A stretch of 50,043 bases of DNA from Pseudomonadota bacterium (GCA_021826065.1 JAKADY010000019.1:1-50043), one strand, 5' to 3'. Positions 17,009 through 25,702 are shown, numbered from the stretch's first letter. Notes: generated by a model from the sequence alone, not told the origin. Numbers and translations are program-made.

Positions 17009-18175
17009 TCAGGTCAGCCGGGCCGAGAGCAGGAGATTGCGCGGGGTGACCGATTCGGGGCAGAAGGTGGCGAGCGCGACCCGGTAGCCCTGGCGCTCAA
17101 GATGCAGGGCGAGGTCGGACACCAGCCACACCTCCAGGGCGCGGCGAAAGGCGAGCCGCACCAGCTCCAGGCGCCGCACGCGGACGGCGAGCGCGCGGCC
17201 TTCTCCCTCCAGGGCCGGCCAGTCGACTGCGGCGGGCAGCGGCAGACCCTCGCGGTCGGCCAGGCGCCGGCACCAGGCCTCGAAGCCAGCGGCGAGCCAG
17301 GCCTCAGGCACCGGCTTGAGGGGGTGATAGGGCTGGCCCGTGAGATCCTGGGCCAGGCGCTGAAAGGCGAGCTTCCAGGCCATGGCCTGCCGGCTGCGCT
17401 GCCGCTGTCGGGGCGTGGCCGTGGCGGTGTCGGTCACGGCCAGGCGCAGGTCGTCGTGGTCGAGGGGGAGGGCGCCGCCGGTGAGCGGCCGATAGACCGG
17501 CTGCGCCGTGCGGTAATAGCAGCAGGGGGCGAGGTCCAGGGCGGGGCAGCGCCGCTCGCCCGCCGCGATCACCAGGCGGCGGTGCAGGTCGCCGCAGGCG
17601 TGCAGGGCCACGGTGTGGCGATCTTCGATGTGACGGTCGCTCGCCGGGTCGAGGACATCGGCCTGGAGGAAGTGCTGGTCGTGACCGTGGCTCAGATTCG
17701 CGCCGCGCGCACACAGGGCGGGGTCGATCTCCAGGCTCAACACCGGGCGTTGCCAGGCGGCGGCCAGGCGGCGGCCCAGGTGGCCGAGGCCGGCACACCA
17801 TTCCAACACCGGGGCGCGGGGCGCGCCGATTGCGGCGGCGAAGGCCTCGATCTGGACCTGCTTGCGCCCCGGCACGTGGGTGTGGACGTGGGGCGTGACG
17901 GGGGGGAGGGGGCGCCGTGCGGCGGCCGGCAGGGCGGTGAGGGGGAGCAGGGCAGCGAGCTCGGGCTGGTGGCGCGCCAGCCAGCGGATCAACCCCGGCG
18001 TATCGGCGGCGCGGGCCTCGAGCGCTGCCTCCGGCACGGCCAGGGCCTCGGCGGCGAGCCGCGGATATTGCTCGCACCAGGCCGGGGTGGCCGCCTTGAA
18101 CGGCTGGGGGCGCCACAACCCGGCATGCGCCAGGAGCAGGGCCTCCAGTTCGGCCTTGCGGGTCTGCAAATTCAT
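17009..18175 (-). CDS. SAM-dependent methyltransferase (Methyltransf_32-like)
   Basis: About 388 residues. The central Rossmann fold is shown by VLEWCAGLGHLGRRLA (SAM loop), LSLEIDPALC (motif II acid) and HACGDLHRRLV. DLAPCCYYR is an unusual Cys-Cys motif, preceded by HVHTHVPGRKQVQIEAF. These match the Methyltransf_32 group that includes GSTCD/METTL25-like proteins. The substrate is unknown, with rRNA or tRNA plausible. The ATG overlaps the cusS stop by 4 nt (ATGA), so it is translationally coupled to a metal-sensor kinase. A longer in-frame extension into cusS is rejected. Confidence 0.75.
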   Translation of the reverse strand: MNLQTRKAELEALLLAHAGLWRPQPFKAATPAWCEQYPRLAAEALAVPEAALEARAADTPGLIRWLARHQPELAALLPLTALPAAARRPLPPVTPHVHTHVPGRKQVQIEAFAAAIGAPRAPVLEWCAGLGHLGRRLAAAWQRPVLSLEIDPALCARGANLSHGHDQHFLQADVLDPASDRHIEDRHTVALHACGDLHRRLVIAAGERRCPALDLAPCCYYRTAQPVYRPLTGGALPLDHDDLRLAVTDTATATPRQRQRSRQAMAWKLAFQRLAQDLTGQPYHPLKPVPEAWLAAGFEAWCRRLADREGLPLPAAVDWPALEGEGRALAVRVRRLELVRLAFRRALEVWLVSDLALHLERQGYRVALATFCPESVTPRNLLLSARLT

Positions 18176-19557
18176 GCCGATCTGGGCAGGCGCAGCTCGA
18201 AGCGCGTCATACCCGGGACGGACTCCACCCGCACACTGCCGCCGTGCGCCTCGGCGATCGACTTGACGATGGCCAGGCCTAGGCCCGTGTGCAGCCCGTC
18301 CGCGCGTTGGCCGGGGTCCACGCGGTAAAAGCGCTCGAACAGGCGTGGCAAGTGCTCCGGCGGTATGGCGGGGCCAGGGTTGACCACAGCGATCACCACC
18401 GCCTCGGCCGACTCGCTGAGTTCGAGGCGGATCTGCCCGCCGCGCGGGGTGTGGCGCACGGCGTTGGAGAGCAGGTTGGCGATGGCACGCTCCAGCATCA
18501 GCCGGTCGCCCGCCACACGCGCGCTGCCGGACACGGCAATCTGCACGCCGGCCTCGTCCGCCAGGGCCTCGTAGAATTCGGCGAGCCGCCGGGCCGCCGC
18601 CCCGAGGTCGATCGTCTCGGTTTGTGGTACGAGCAGGCGGTTGTCCGCCCTGGCGAGCCACAGCATGTCGTCGATCATGCGTGCAAGCCGCTCGTATTCC
18701 TCCAGGGCGGATTCGAGCGCCTCGCGATAGGTCGCGGCCTCACGCGGCTGGCTGAGGACCACCTGGGTCTGGGTCATCAGGTTTGACAGCGGGGTGCGCA
18801 GCTCATGGGCGAGGTCGGCGGCGAAATCGGCCAGGCGCTGGAAGGCTTCCTGTAGCCGGGCGAACATCCGGTTGAAGGCAGCGCCGAGTTCCACCAGCTC
18901 GGCCGGCGCGCCGGCCTCGGGCAGGCGCGCGTCGAGCCGCTGGGCGGAGATGGACAGGGCGGTGGCCCCCATCTGCCGGAGCGGTTTCAGGCCCTGGCGG
19001 GTCACCGCCCAGCCCAGGGCGGCGGTGGTCAGTGCGGCGAGGAGCATGGCCAACACCAGAGAGCGCCGGAAACCGGCCATGAAGTGGTCGTGATGGCGGA
19101 TGTCGTAGGCCACGGCCACGGTGTAGGGTCCGCCGACGGCCACAGGGATCTCGACCCGGCTGACCATGCCGCGCAGGCGATGACCGTCCTCGCGCCAGGT
19201 GGTGAGCGCCACCGGCCCGCGCCGCGCCTGGTCGATGAGGCCGGCGGGGAAGGGCCCCTCGCGGCTGGCGAACCAGATGCGGCCCTCGGCATCCAGCACG
19301 GCCAGCGACAGACCGTGGTGCCCGACCAGGGCGTCGTCGAGCTGCTGCGGCAGGGCATCCAGCGCTGCGCGGTCCCCAGCCTTCAGCAGCAGATTGCGCA
19401 CGAGCTCGACCTTGCCGGCGAGCATCTGGCGGTCCATGTCGCGAAAGTGGGCATCCACCGCCCGGTCGATGGCGATGCCCAGTGCCCCCAGGACGACGGC
19501 GATGACCCCAGAGAAGAGCAGGGCGATGCGGTTGGTGAGCGACAGCGACCGGCTCAC
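18172..19557 (-). CDS. cusS: Heavy-metal sensor histidine kinase CusS-like
   Basis: The 461-residue inner-membrane kinase has two helices (about 8-30 and 165-187) flanking a periplasmic sensor of the heavy-metal sensor kinase type, then a HAMP domain, an H-box [16 protein letters not shown] with the phospho-accepting His near residue 248, and an HATPase domain (N-box [27 protein letters not shown]). With the upstream regulator it should sense periplasmic copper or silver. The stop overlaps the methyltransferase start, and its own ATG overlaps the cusR stop by 4 nt. Confidence 0.9.
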   Translation of the reverse strand: MSRSLSLTNRIALLFSGVIAVVLGALGIAIDRAVDAHFRDMDRQMLAGKVELVRNLLLKAGDRAALDALPQQLDDALVGHHGLSLAVLDAEGRIWFASREGPFPAGLIDQARRGPVALTTWREDGHRLRGMVSRVEIPVAVGGPYTVAVAYDIRHHDHFMAGFRRSLVLAMLLAALTTAALGWAVTRQGLKPLRQMGATALSISAQRLDARLPEAGAPAELVELGAAFNRMFARLQEAFQRLADFAADLAHELRTPLSNLMTQTQVVLSQPREAATYREALESALEEYERLARMIDDMLWLARADNRLLVPQTETIDLGAAARRLAEFYEALADEAGVQIAVSGSARVAGDRLMLERAIANLLSNAVRHTPRGGQIRLELSESAEAVVIAVVNPGPAIPPEHLPRLFERFYRVDPGQRADGLHTGLGLAIVKSIAEAHGGSVRVESVPGMTRFELRLPRSA

Positions 19558-20234
19558 TCGGGCGGGGCCTCCAGGACGTAGCCCATGCCGCGTACGGTGC
19601 GGATGAGCTTCACCTCGAAGCCCTCGTCGATCTTGGCGCGCAGCCGCTTGACGGCGACGTCGATGACGTTGGTGTCGGAGTCGAAATTCATGTCCCAGAC
19701 CTGCGAGGCGATGAGCGCCCGCGGCAGGACCTCGCCGCGCCGCCTGAGGAAGAGCTCCAACAGGGCGAACTCCTTGGCGGTGAGATCGATGCGGCGGCCG
19801 CCGCGCGTGGCCCGGCGGCGAATGGGGTCTAGCTCCAGGTCACCGGCGCGCAAGACCGCCGGCGTCGGCTGTTGCCGACCGCGCCGCAGCAGGCTTCGCA
19901 CCCGCGCGAGCAGCTCGGCGAAGGCGAAGGGCTTCACGAGGTAGTCGTCCGCCCCCAGCTCCAGGCCGCGCACGCGGTCATCCACGGCATCGCGCGCGGT
20001 GAGGAAGAGCACCGGCAGCTCCCGCCCGGCGGCGCGCCAGGCGGCCAGCACCTGCCAGCCGTCCATGCCCGGCAGCATCACGTCCAGGATGGCAAGGTCG
20101 TAGTCCTCGGTGAGCCCCTGGTGCAGACCATCGCTGCCGCTTCGGGCGAGGTCCACGACGAAGCCCGCCTCGGTGAGGCCCTGCAGGAGATAGGTGCCGG
20201 TCTTGGGCTCGTCCTCGACGATCAGGATCTTCAT
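19554..20234 (-). CDS. cusR: Copper-responsive OmpR-family response regulator CusR-like
   Basis: The 226-residue product has an N-terminal receiver ([16 protein letters not shown], phospho-acceptor Asp in [13 protein letters not shown] near residue 51, Lys in YLVKPF) and a C-terminal winged helix ([46 protein letters not shown]). The ATG at 20234 gives the standard length, so the in-frame extension upstream is excluded. It is divergent from the copper operon at 20490, and a site resembling the CusR/HprR box lies in the intergenic region. Confidence 0.92.
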   Translation of the reverse strand: MKILIVEDEPKTGTYLLQGLTEAGFVVDLARSGSDGLHQGLTEDYDLAILDVMLPGMDGWQVLAAWRAAGRELPVLFLTARDAVDDRVRGLELGADDYLVKPFAFAELLARVRSLLRRGRQQPTPAVLRAGDLELDPIRRRATRGGRRIDLTAKEFALLELFLRRRGEVLPRALIASQVWDMNFDSDTNVIDVAVKRLRAKIDEGFEVKLIRTVRGMGYVLEAPPE

Positions 20235-20293
20235 TCCGGATTTCCCATGCGCTCGGATTCTGGCCCCGAACAACATACAACAGGCGCCATTGT

Positions 20294-20396
20294 TGTAGGA
20301 GCGACGAAAGTCGCGACCCAAGAGCACCTGCAACCGAAGGTCGCGGCTTTAGCTGCGCTGAAACTTCGCCTCCGGCTCGTTTTCGCCGCTCCTACA
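20294..20396. repeat. REP/BIME-like inverted repeat
   Basis: TGTAGGAGCG at 20294-20303 and CGCTCCTACA at 20387-20396 form the ends. Just inside the left end is a GCGAC-GAAA-GTCGC hairpin, and GTCGCGGCTTTAGCTGCG lies in the right half. This GTAGGAGC-type repeat resembles REP sequences common in Pseudomonas and related genomes. It lies between cusR and the copper operon. No second copy was noticed in the window. Confidence 0.6.
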
Positions 20397-20426
20397 TGAC
20401 TGCGCGGGGCACAGCGGGCAGGCCCG

Positions 20427-20444
20427 GATGACGAAATTGTAATC
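20427..20444. promoter_or_regulatory. Candidate CusR/HprR-type operator of the copper operon
   Basis: GATGACGAAATTGTAATC matches the E. coli CusR/HprR box CATTACAAAATTGTAATG, as I remember it, at 14 of 18 positions. It lies 46 nt before the first ATG of the copper operon and on the promoter side of the divergent cusR, so it could control both. The spacing to a promoter could not be fixed, because only a weak -10-like TAGGAT at about 20477 is seen. Confidence 0.55.
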
Positions 20445-20489
20445 TCACCGTCAGCCTGGTCTCAGCAAGCACCGGTTAGGATTCGCGCC

Positions 20490-20786
20490 ATGCTGACAAA
20501 TCGTCTGCCCAGGCGCGCGACCCTGGTCCTGTCCACCTTGCTACCCCTGCTGGCACAGGCGCAGGGCGAGCCCGCGTCCCCCCGTCTGGAATACCGCTCG
20601 GTCCTGGCCGACTACGTGCCCTACCGTGAGGCCGAGATGGCCGACTGGCGCACGGCCAACGATACGGTAGGCCGCTTGGGCGGGCACATGGGTCACGTCG
20701 AGCCGCAGGTTCAGGAACCGAAACGTGCGCCGGATGCGGATACGGCGGGTGTGCGGCCGACCGGACCGGGGGGGCGACAGCCGTGA
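20490..20786 (+). CDS. Small exported protein leading the copper operon
   Basis: The 98-residue precursor has a signal peptide (to about AQAQG, residue 26) and a short mature part with a conserved-looking DYVPYREAEMADWRTANDTVGRLGGHMGH and a Pro/Arg-rich tail. I recognise this kind of small gene in front of TolC-type genes in copper-resistance clusters, but know no function. HMGH could be a weak copper ligand (inference). The stop overlaps the GTG of the next gene by 4 nt, so translation is coupled. Confidence 0.6.
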   Translation: MLTNRLPRRATLVLSTLLPLLAQAQGEPASPRLEYRSVLADYVPYREAEMADWRTANDTVGRLGGHMGHVEPQVQEPKRAPDADTAGVRPTGPGGRQP

Positions 20787-22177
20787 GGGGAGGCCTGCTG
20801 CTGGCGGGGCTCGCCCTGCTCTCGGGCTGTGCCAGCTTCAGCCCGGACGGCGGCTTCGACCGCGTGCAGGCGATCGCCCAAGAGCGGGTTGGAGTGCAGC
20901 CACAGCGCATCGCCGACGAAGACAAGGCCGACCGAGTGGCGGCCGAGGTCAGGCGTCTGCTGGCGGCGCCGCTCACGGCCGACACAGCGGTGCGCATCGC
21001 CCTCATGAACAACCGCGGTCTGCAGGCCCAGTTCGCCGAGCTCGGCATCGCCGAGGCGGAGCTGGTGCAGGCCGGTCGGCCGCGCAACCCGGGCTTCACC
21101 TACGGCCGTTTCACCCAGGGGGACGAGCGCGAGTACGAGCGCGGCTTCCTGTTCGACCTGATGTGGCTCCTCACCCTGCCCGCGCGCAGCGAGATCGAGC
21201 AAAGGCGCTTTGCCCAGACCCAACTCCAGGTCGCCGGCGAGGTCCTGAGCCTCGCACAGGCCACGCGGCAGGCGTGGTTCTCAGCGGTGGCGGCACAGCA
21301 GACGGTGCGCCAACTGGAGGAGGCCGTCGCCGCCGCCCGCGCCGGGGCGGAATTGGCAACGCGCATGGCCGAAACGGGCAATTTCAGCCGTCTGCGCCAG
21401 CAGCGCGAACAGCTCCTGTACGCCGAGCTCGCCGCCGAGCTGGCGCGCGCCCATCTCACGGCGGTGCGTGAACGCGAGGCACTCACGCGGCTGTTGGGGC
21501 TGACCGGTGGTCAACGCGATTACGTCCTGCCGGAGCGTCTGCCCGAGCTGCCGGCGGCGCCGCGCGACGAGCCGGAGATCGTGCGCCTGGCGATGGAAAG
21601 CCGCCTGGACGTGCGCATGGCGCGCGAGGCGCTGGCCGGGCTGGCCCGCAACCTGGGGCTCACCCGCAGCACGGGCTTCATCAATGTGCTGGAGGTGGGC
21701 TGGCTCAACACGACCTCCAACGAGGCCCCGGTCAAACGTGGCTATGAGATCGAGCTGAGGCTACCCATCTTCGACTGGGGACAGGCCCGCACGGCCCGCG
21801 CCGAGGCCCTGTACACGCAGGCCCTGCATCGCGTGGCGGCCATCGCCGTGGAGGCGCAGACCGAGGTGGTGGTGGCCTACACGACCTATCGCACCGCCTA
21901 TGACCTGGCGCGGCACTACCGCGACGAGATCCTGCCCCTGCGGCAACGCATCGCCGAGGAGGGGCTGCTGCGCTACAACGGCATGCTCGCGAGCGTGTGG
22001 GATCTGCTGGCGGACGCCCGCCAGCGCATCCAGGGCGAGCAGGCGGCCACCCTCGCGCTGCGGGATTTCTGGCTGGCCGAAACACAGTTGCAGATGGCGA
22101 TGAACGGCAAGGGCGCGAGCGGCTTCGTCTTGAGCGGCGGGATGCCCGCTGCCGAGCCGGCGGGCAAGGGACATTGA
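20783..22177 (+). CDS. TolC-family outer-membrane efflux lipoprotein
   Basis: The 464-residue product starts with a lipoprotein signal (LLLAGLALLSGC, lipid-anchored Cys near residue 16) and has the two long coiled-coil repeats of outer-membrane efflux proteins: TADTAVRIALMNNRGLQAQFAELGIAEAEL with RPRNPGF in the first half, and LGLTRSTGFINVLEVG with RGYEIELRLPIFDWGQARTARAEA in the second. It should form a trimeric channel. No periplasmic adaptor or RND/ABC pump is encoded beside it, so its partner lies elsewhere or it acts differently. The start is a GTG. Confidence 0.88.
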   Translation: MRGGLLLAGLALLSGCASFSPDGGFDRVQAIAQERVGVQPQRIADEDKADRVAAEVRRLLAAPLTADTAVRIALMNNRGLQAQFAELGIAEAELVQAGRPRNPGFTYGRFTQGDEREYERGFLFDLMWLLTLPARSEIEQRRFAQTQLQVAGEVLSLAQATRQAWFSAVAAQQTVRQLEEAVAAARAGAELATRMAETGNFSRLRQQREQLLYAELAAELARAHLTAVREREALTRLLGLTGGQRDYVLPERLPELPAAPRDEPEIVRLAMESRLDVRMAREALAGLARNLGLTRSTGFINVLEVGWLNTTSNEAPVKRGYEIELRLPIFDWGQARTARAEALYTQALHRVAAIAVEAQTEVVVAYTTYRTAYDLARHYRDEILPLRQRIAEEGLLRYNGMLASVWDLLADARQRIQGEQAATLALRDFWLAETQLQMAMNGKGASGFVLSGGMPAAEPAGKGH

Positions 22178-22193
22178 CAAAGGGCATCGAGCG

Positions 22194-23555
22194 ATGAATC
22201 GACGCGGATTTTTGACGGCTTCGGCCGCCGCCCTGGGCGCCGGTGTGGTCTCGCGCGCCAGTGCGGCAGCACTGCCCGAGGTGGTGAGCGTGACCGACCC
22301 GGCCACGCGGCCGCCGCTCAGCCCGCCCAACGGTCGCCCCTACCGGCCGGTGGTGACCCTGAACGGCTGGTCGCTGCCTTGGCGCATGAAGAATGGCTGG
22401 AAGGAGTTCCACCTGGTGGCCGAGCCGGTCGTGCGCGAGCTTGCGCCCGGCATGGTGGCGCGGCTGTGGGGCTACAACGGCTCGAGCCCCGGCCCCACCA
22501 TCGAGTGCGTGGAGGGCGACCGGGTGCGCATCTTCGTCACCAACCGGCTGCCGGAACACACCAGCATCCATTGGCACGGCATCCTGTTGCCCAACGGCAT
22601 GGACGGGGTCGGCGGGCTCAACCAGCCGCAGATCAAGCCGGGCAAGACCTTCGTCTACGAGTTCGAGATGGTCAAGTCCGGTACCTTCATGTACCACCCG
22701 CACGCCGACGAGATGGTGCAGATGGCGATGGGCATGATGGGCTTCCTGGTGGTGCACCCCAAAGACCCGGACTTCATGCGCGTGGACCGCGACTACGTCT
22801 TCCTGCTCAACGCCTTCGACATCGAACCGGGCAGCTACACCCCCAAGGTCAACACCATGCTGGACTTCAACCTCTGGTGCTGGAACAGCCGCGTCTTCCC
22901 GGGCATCCAGCACCTGGTGGCGCGCACCGGCGAGCGGGTGCGCATCCGTGCCGGCAATCTGACCATGACCAACCACCCGCTGCATGTGCACGGGGTGGAA
23001 TTCGAGGTCACCGGCACCGACGGCGGCTGGGTGCCGAAGTCGGCGCGCTGGCCCGAGGTGACGGTGGACGTGGCGGTGGGGCAGATGCGCGCCATCGAGT
23101 TCGTGGCGATGCGGCCGGGCGACTGGGCCTTCCACTGCCACAAGTCGCACCACACCATGAACCCCATGGGTCACGACGTGCCGACCATGATCGGGGTGGA
23201 CCACCGGGGCCTGGTCGAGACGATCCAGCGGGTCGCCCCCGGCTACATGGTCATGGGCGAGCGTGGCATGGCCGACATGGGCGAGATGGAGATGGCCCTG
23301 CCCGAGAACACCCTGCCCATGATGACCGGCTGGGGCCAGTACGGGCCGATCGAGATGGGGGGCATGTTCACCGTGTTGAAGGTTCGCGACGACCAGCGGC
23401 CGGACGATTACTCCGACCCCGGCTGGTATCGCCACCCGCCGGGCACGGTGGCTTACGAATGGACGGGCGCGCCGCCCGAGACCGAGCGCCGGCCTGAACC
23501 GGGCACTGGCGAGCCGACCTTGAGGGCGGTCAAACCCACCCATCACCATCATTGA
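22194..23555 (+). CDS. Multicopper oxidase, copper-resistance type
   Basis: The 453-residue precursor has a Tat signal (MNRRGFLTASAAALGAG) for export in folded form. All four copper-binding motifs are present: HWHGI, HPHADEM, HPLHVHG and HCHKSHHTMNPM (HCHxxxHxxxxM), giving one type 1 and one trinuclear site. A Met-rich stretch (MVMGERGMADMGEMEMA) follows the last motif and probably binds Cu(I). The C-terminus ends in THHHH. The likely role is oxidation of Cu(I) to less toxic Cu(II) in the periplasm. It starts 16 nt after the TolC-like gene. Confidence 0.92.
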   Translation: MNRRGFLTASAAALGAGVVSRASAAALPEVVSVTDPATRPPLSPPNGRPYRPVVTLNGWSLPWRMKNGWKEFHLVAEPVVRELAPGMVARLWGYNGSSPGPTIECVEGDRVRIFVTNRLPEHTSIHWHGILLPNGMDGVGGLNQPQIKPGKTFVYEFEMVKSGTFMYHPHADEMVQMAMGMMGFLVVHPKDPDFMRVDRDYVFLLNAFDIEPGSYTPKVNTMLDFNLWCWNSRVFPGIQHLVARTGERVRIRAGNLTMTNHPLHVHGVEFEVTGTDGGWVPKSARWPEVTVDVAVGQMRAIEFVAMRPGDWAFHCHKSHHTMNPMGHDVPTMIGVDHRGLVETIQRVAPGYMVMGERGMADMGEMEMALPENTLPMMTGWGQYGPIEMGGMFTVLKVRDDQRPDDYSDPGWYRHPPGTVAYEWTGAPPETERRPEPGTGEPTLRAVKPTHHHH

Positions 23556-23570
23556 GGCGTTTCGACACAC

Positions 23571-24071
23571 ATGCAGCGGATACTGACCCTCGTCGCTTTG
23601 TTCGGCACGCTTGCCCTGTCCGGCGGAGGACTTCACGCACACGGCCCCGGCGGCCATGCCAAACCGGCGCCCGCGGCCGCCGAGCAACAACCCTGGGGCA
23701 TTGCCGGCGACCCCGGCAAGGTAAGCCGCACCGTCGTCGTGCGCATGCGCGACAGCATGCGCTTCCATCCCGATCACCTCCGCGTGCGGCTGGGCGAGAC
23801 CATCCGCTTCGTCGTGCGCAACGAGGGTCGCATGCTGCACGAGATGGTGATCGGCACGCCCGCCGTGCTCAAGGAACACGCCGAGCTGATGCGCCGCTAC
23901 CCCGACATGGAACACGACGAGCCCTGGATGGTCCACGTCGAGCCGGGGGCCGTGGGCGAGATCGTCTGGCACTTCAACCGGCCCGGGGTGTTCCAATACG
24001 CCTGCCTGATCCCCGGCCACTACGAGGCGGGCATGGTCGGCCGCATCGAGGTTGTGGATCGCGGCCGCTGA
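23571..24071 (+). CDS. Periplasmic cupredoxin-domain protein
   Basis: The 166-residue precursor has a signal peptide ending near GLHAHG, a His/Pro/Ala linker and one plastocyanin-like domain. Type 1 copper ligands are readable as His in RMLHEMV and Cys, His and Met in YACLIPGHYEAGM. An extra MRRYPDMEHDEPWM insert adds Met and His. It probably exchanges copper or electrons with the multicopper oxidase encoded 15 nt upstream. This type of cupredoxin is frequent in copper clusters of proteobacteria. Confidence 0.85.
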   Translation: MQRILTLVALFGTLALSGGGLHAHGPGGHAKPAPAAAEQQPWGIAGDPGKVSRTVVVRMRDSMRFHPDHLRVRLGETIRFVVRNEGRMLHEMVIGTPAVLKEHAELMRRYPDMEHDEPWMVHVEPGAVGEIVWHFNRPGVFQYACLIPGHYEAGMVGRIEVVDRGR

Positions 24072-24101
24072 GGCGGGTCTTGGGACACAGGAGGAATGCC
24101 C

Positions 24102-24539
24102 ATGTCAGTGCGTGGATGGATTGCATCGATGTCCATGCTCGCGGCCGCAACGGTGATGGCCGCCGATCTGCCGGTGGTGGACGTGTACAAAAGCCCCAGC
24201 TGCGGCTGCTGCAACGACTGGATCAAACACCTCGAGGCCCATGGCTTCAAGGTGCGGGCGCACAACACCGATGACGTGGTCAGACACAAGTACCGGCTCG
24301 GTGTGCCTCCGGGTTACGGGTCCTGTCACACCGCCGAGGTGGCGGGCTATCTCATCGAGGGCCATGTGCCGGCCCGCGAGATCAAGCGCCTGCTGAAAGA
24401 CAGACCCAAGGCGCGCGGCCTCACGGTGCCCGGCATGCCGATCGGTTCGCCTGGCATGGAACAGGGCAAGCGGCGTGACCCCTACGAAGTCCTGCTCGTC
24501 ACGCGCGACGGCGCAACCCACGTCTATGCCCGCTACTGA
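24102..24539 (+). CDS. DUF411 periplasmic metal-binding protein
   Basis: About 145 residues with a signal peptide ending near AAATVMAADLP and the DUF411 hallmark VYKSPSCGCCNDWIKHLEAHGF. GYGSCHTAEVAGYLIEGHVPA and GLTVPGMPIGSPGME also fit the family. The CGCC motif suggests metal or thiol chemistry, and members are common in copper and silver clusters. AGGAGG at 24089-24094 is 7 nt before the ATG at 24102 but only 1 nt before the ATG at 24096, so 24102 is preferred. Confidence 0.88.
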   Translation: MSVRGWIASMSMLAAATVMAADLPVVDVYKSPSCGCCNDWIKHLEAHGFKVRAHNTDDVVRHKYRLGVPPGYGSCHTAEVAGYLIEGHVPAREIKRLLKDRPKARGLTVPGMPIGSPGMEQGKRRDPYEVLLVTRDGATHVYARY

Positions 24540-24590
24540 GCCAGCGCTTTCCTTGACAACCCCTTTGCAGCACACAATGTGGAGGAAAAC

Positions 24591-24950
24591 ATGAAGACCT
24601 GTATCTCTGTCTTCGCCGCAATTCTCTTCGTCATCCCCGCCTGGGCTGGCGACGGCCATGTGCCGAGCCACATGGCTGGGGCGCACATCGCCTCGGGCGC
24701 CGTCGGCTGGGCAGAGGGCGAGGTCAGGCGGGTGGACCGTGCGCAGGGTCGGGTCACGCTGCGCCATGGCCCGATCGACAGCCTCAACATGCCGCCCATG
24801 ACCATGGTCTTCCGCGTGCAGGACTCGGCCTGGCTGGAGGGATTGCAGCCTGGCGACAAGGTCCGCTTTCAAGCAGCGCGGAACAATGGGGCATACACGG
24901 TGACCCGTTTGGAAAGGGCATCAGAAGCCAGCCCATCGGCAACGCCATGA
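24591..24950 (+). CDS. CusF-like periplasmic copper-binding protein
   Basis: About 119 residues: a signal peptide (to AWAG), then a CusF-type beta-barrel with VTLRHGPIDSLNMPPMTMVFRV. Candidate Cu(I) ligands are His59, Met70 and Met72. The residue matching the CusF tryptophan is Met67. GGAGG is placed correctly for the ATG at 24591 rather than the GTG at 24579. In E. coli CusF hands Cu(I) to the CusCBA pump. Here no pump is adjacent, so delivery to the oxidase or a distant pump is inference. Confidence 0.85.
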   Translation: MKTCISVFAAILFVIPAWAGDGHVPSHMAGAHIASGAVGWAEGEVRRVDRAQGRVTLRHGPIDSLNMPPMTMVFRVQDSAWLEGLQPGDKVRFQAARNNGAYTVTRLERASEASPSATP

Positions 24951-25024
24951 CCCTCAAGCGCGCCCAACCAGATTCAGCTCGCGCGTGAGCTCGTTGTTGA
25001 AGTCAACTTTTTCAGGAGACGACT

Positions 25025-25603
25025 ATGCCAAGCCGCAAGCACGCTGTTCTCATCTTGGCCCTGGCCAGCACCGCTACACTCCCAGCCTTGGCCGTCGAGA
25101 CGGTCAAGGACGAGCACACCAGTCATCACCCCCAAGCGACACAGACGACCCCGGCGCAACCTCAGGCCGCCGCCCCGTCGGTCCAGGATCGGCGTCAGGT
25201 CATGCGCCAGCGCATGCAGGAGATACGCGCTACACAGGATACGGACAAGCGCCGCCAACTGCTCGAGGCGCAGATGAAGGACATCGAGGCCATGCTCGAC
25301 GAAGGCGTCTGCCCCATGCCAGGGGGCGGCATGATGGGGCCAGGGATGATGGGCGGCAGCATGAAGGGGCCGGGCATGATGGGCCAGGGCGGCATGATGG
25401 GGCGCGGCACACCGCAGCAAGGCATGGGTGGCGGTGTGGGCATGCAGAGGGGCATGGCCTGCGGTATGGGCGGTTGTGCCATGCAGCCTGGCACCGTCGG
25501 ACAGAGGCAGGCCGACGTGGATGACGCCGTGGTCAAGCGGCTGGAGGCCCTCGAAAAACGGGTCGACCTGATCCAGACGATGCTGCAGATGCAGGCACGC
25601 TGA
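25025..25603 (+). CDS. Met/Gly-rich exported protein, probable copper sponge
   Basis: The 192-residue precursor has a signal peptide (residues 1-23) and a linker rich in His, Thr, Pro and Gln. A helical segment DRRQVMRQRMQEIRATQDTDK leads into a low-complexity region (about 95-155) built on GPGMMG/GGMMG units with two further cysteines (MACGMGGCAM), and the protein ends in a short coiled coil. Clustered MM and MxxM sets fit Cu(I) or Ag(I) binding. CAGGAGA precedes the ATG. It is the last gene of the copper operon. No exact family is recognised. Confidence 0.7.
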   Translation: MPSRKHAVLILALASTATLPALAVETVKDEHTSHHPQATQTTPAQPQAAAPSVQDRRQVMRQRMQEIRATQDTDKRRQLLEAQMKDIEAMLDEGVCPMPGGGMMGPGMMGGSMKGPGMMGQGGMMGRGTPQQGMGGGVGMQRGMACGMGGCAMQPGTVGQRQADVDDAVVKRLEALEKRVDLIQTMLQMQAR

Positions 25604-25702
25604 CTGCTTGGTGCCGAGGTTCATGCCGAGTTCGACATGAAACGCTCGCCACTACCCGGCGTATGACGCTCGCACAGACGAGCGTGGTCGTACCGATCCA
25701 GA

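Noticed and set aside
17009-18661. Methyltransferase frame extended upstream to 550 residues
   Set aside because: The extra N-terminus is the out-of-frame translation of cusS. The ATG at 18175 overlaps the cusS stop as ATGA and fits the domain start.
23536-23555. His-rich C-terminus of the multicopper oxidase, resembling an engineered His tag
   Set aside because: It is a short natural THHHH following KPTHH-like sequence. Metal-binding tails are common in copper proteins and there is no vector sequence.
21732-24020. A 762-residue open frame on the minus strand across the copper operon
   Set aside because: It lies antisense to well-supported genes, is His/Arg-rich with no domain, and is the usual by-product of GC-rich codon third positions.
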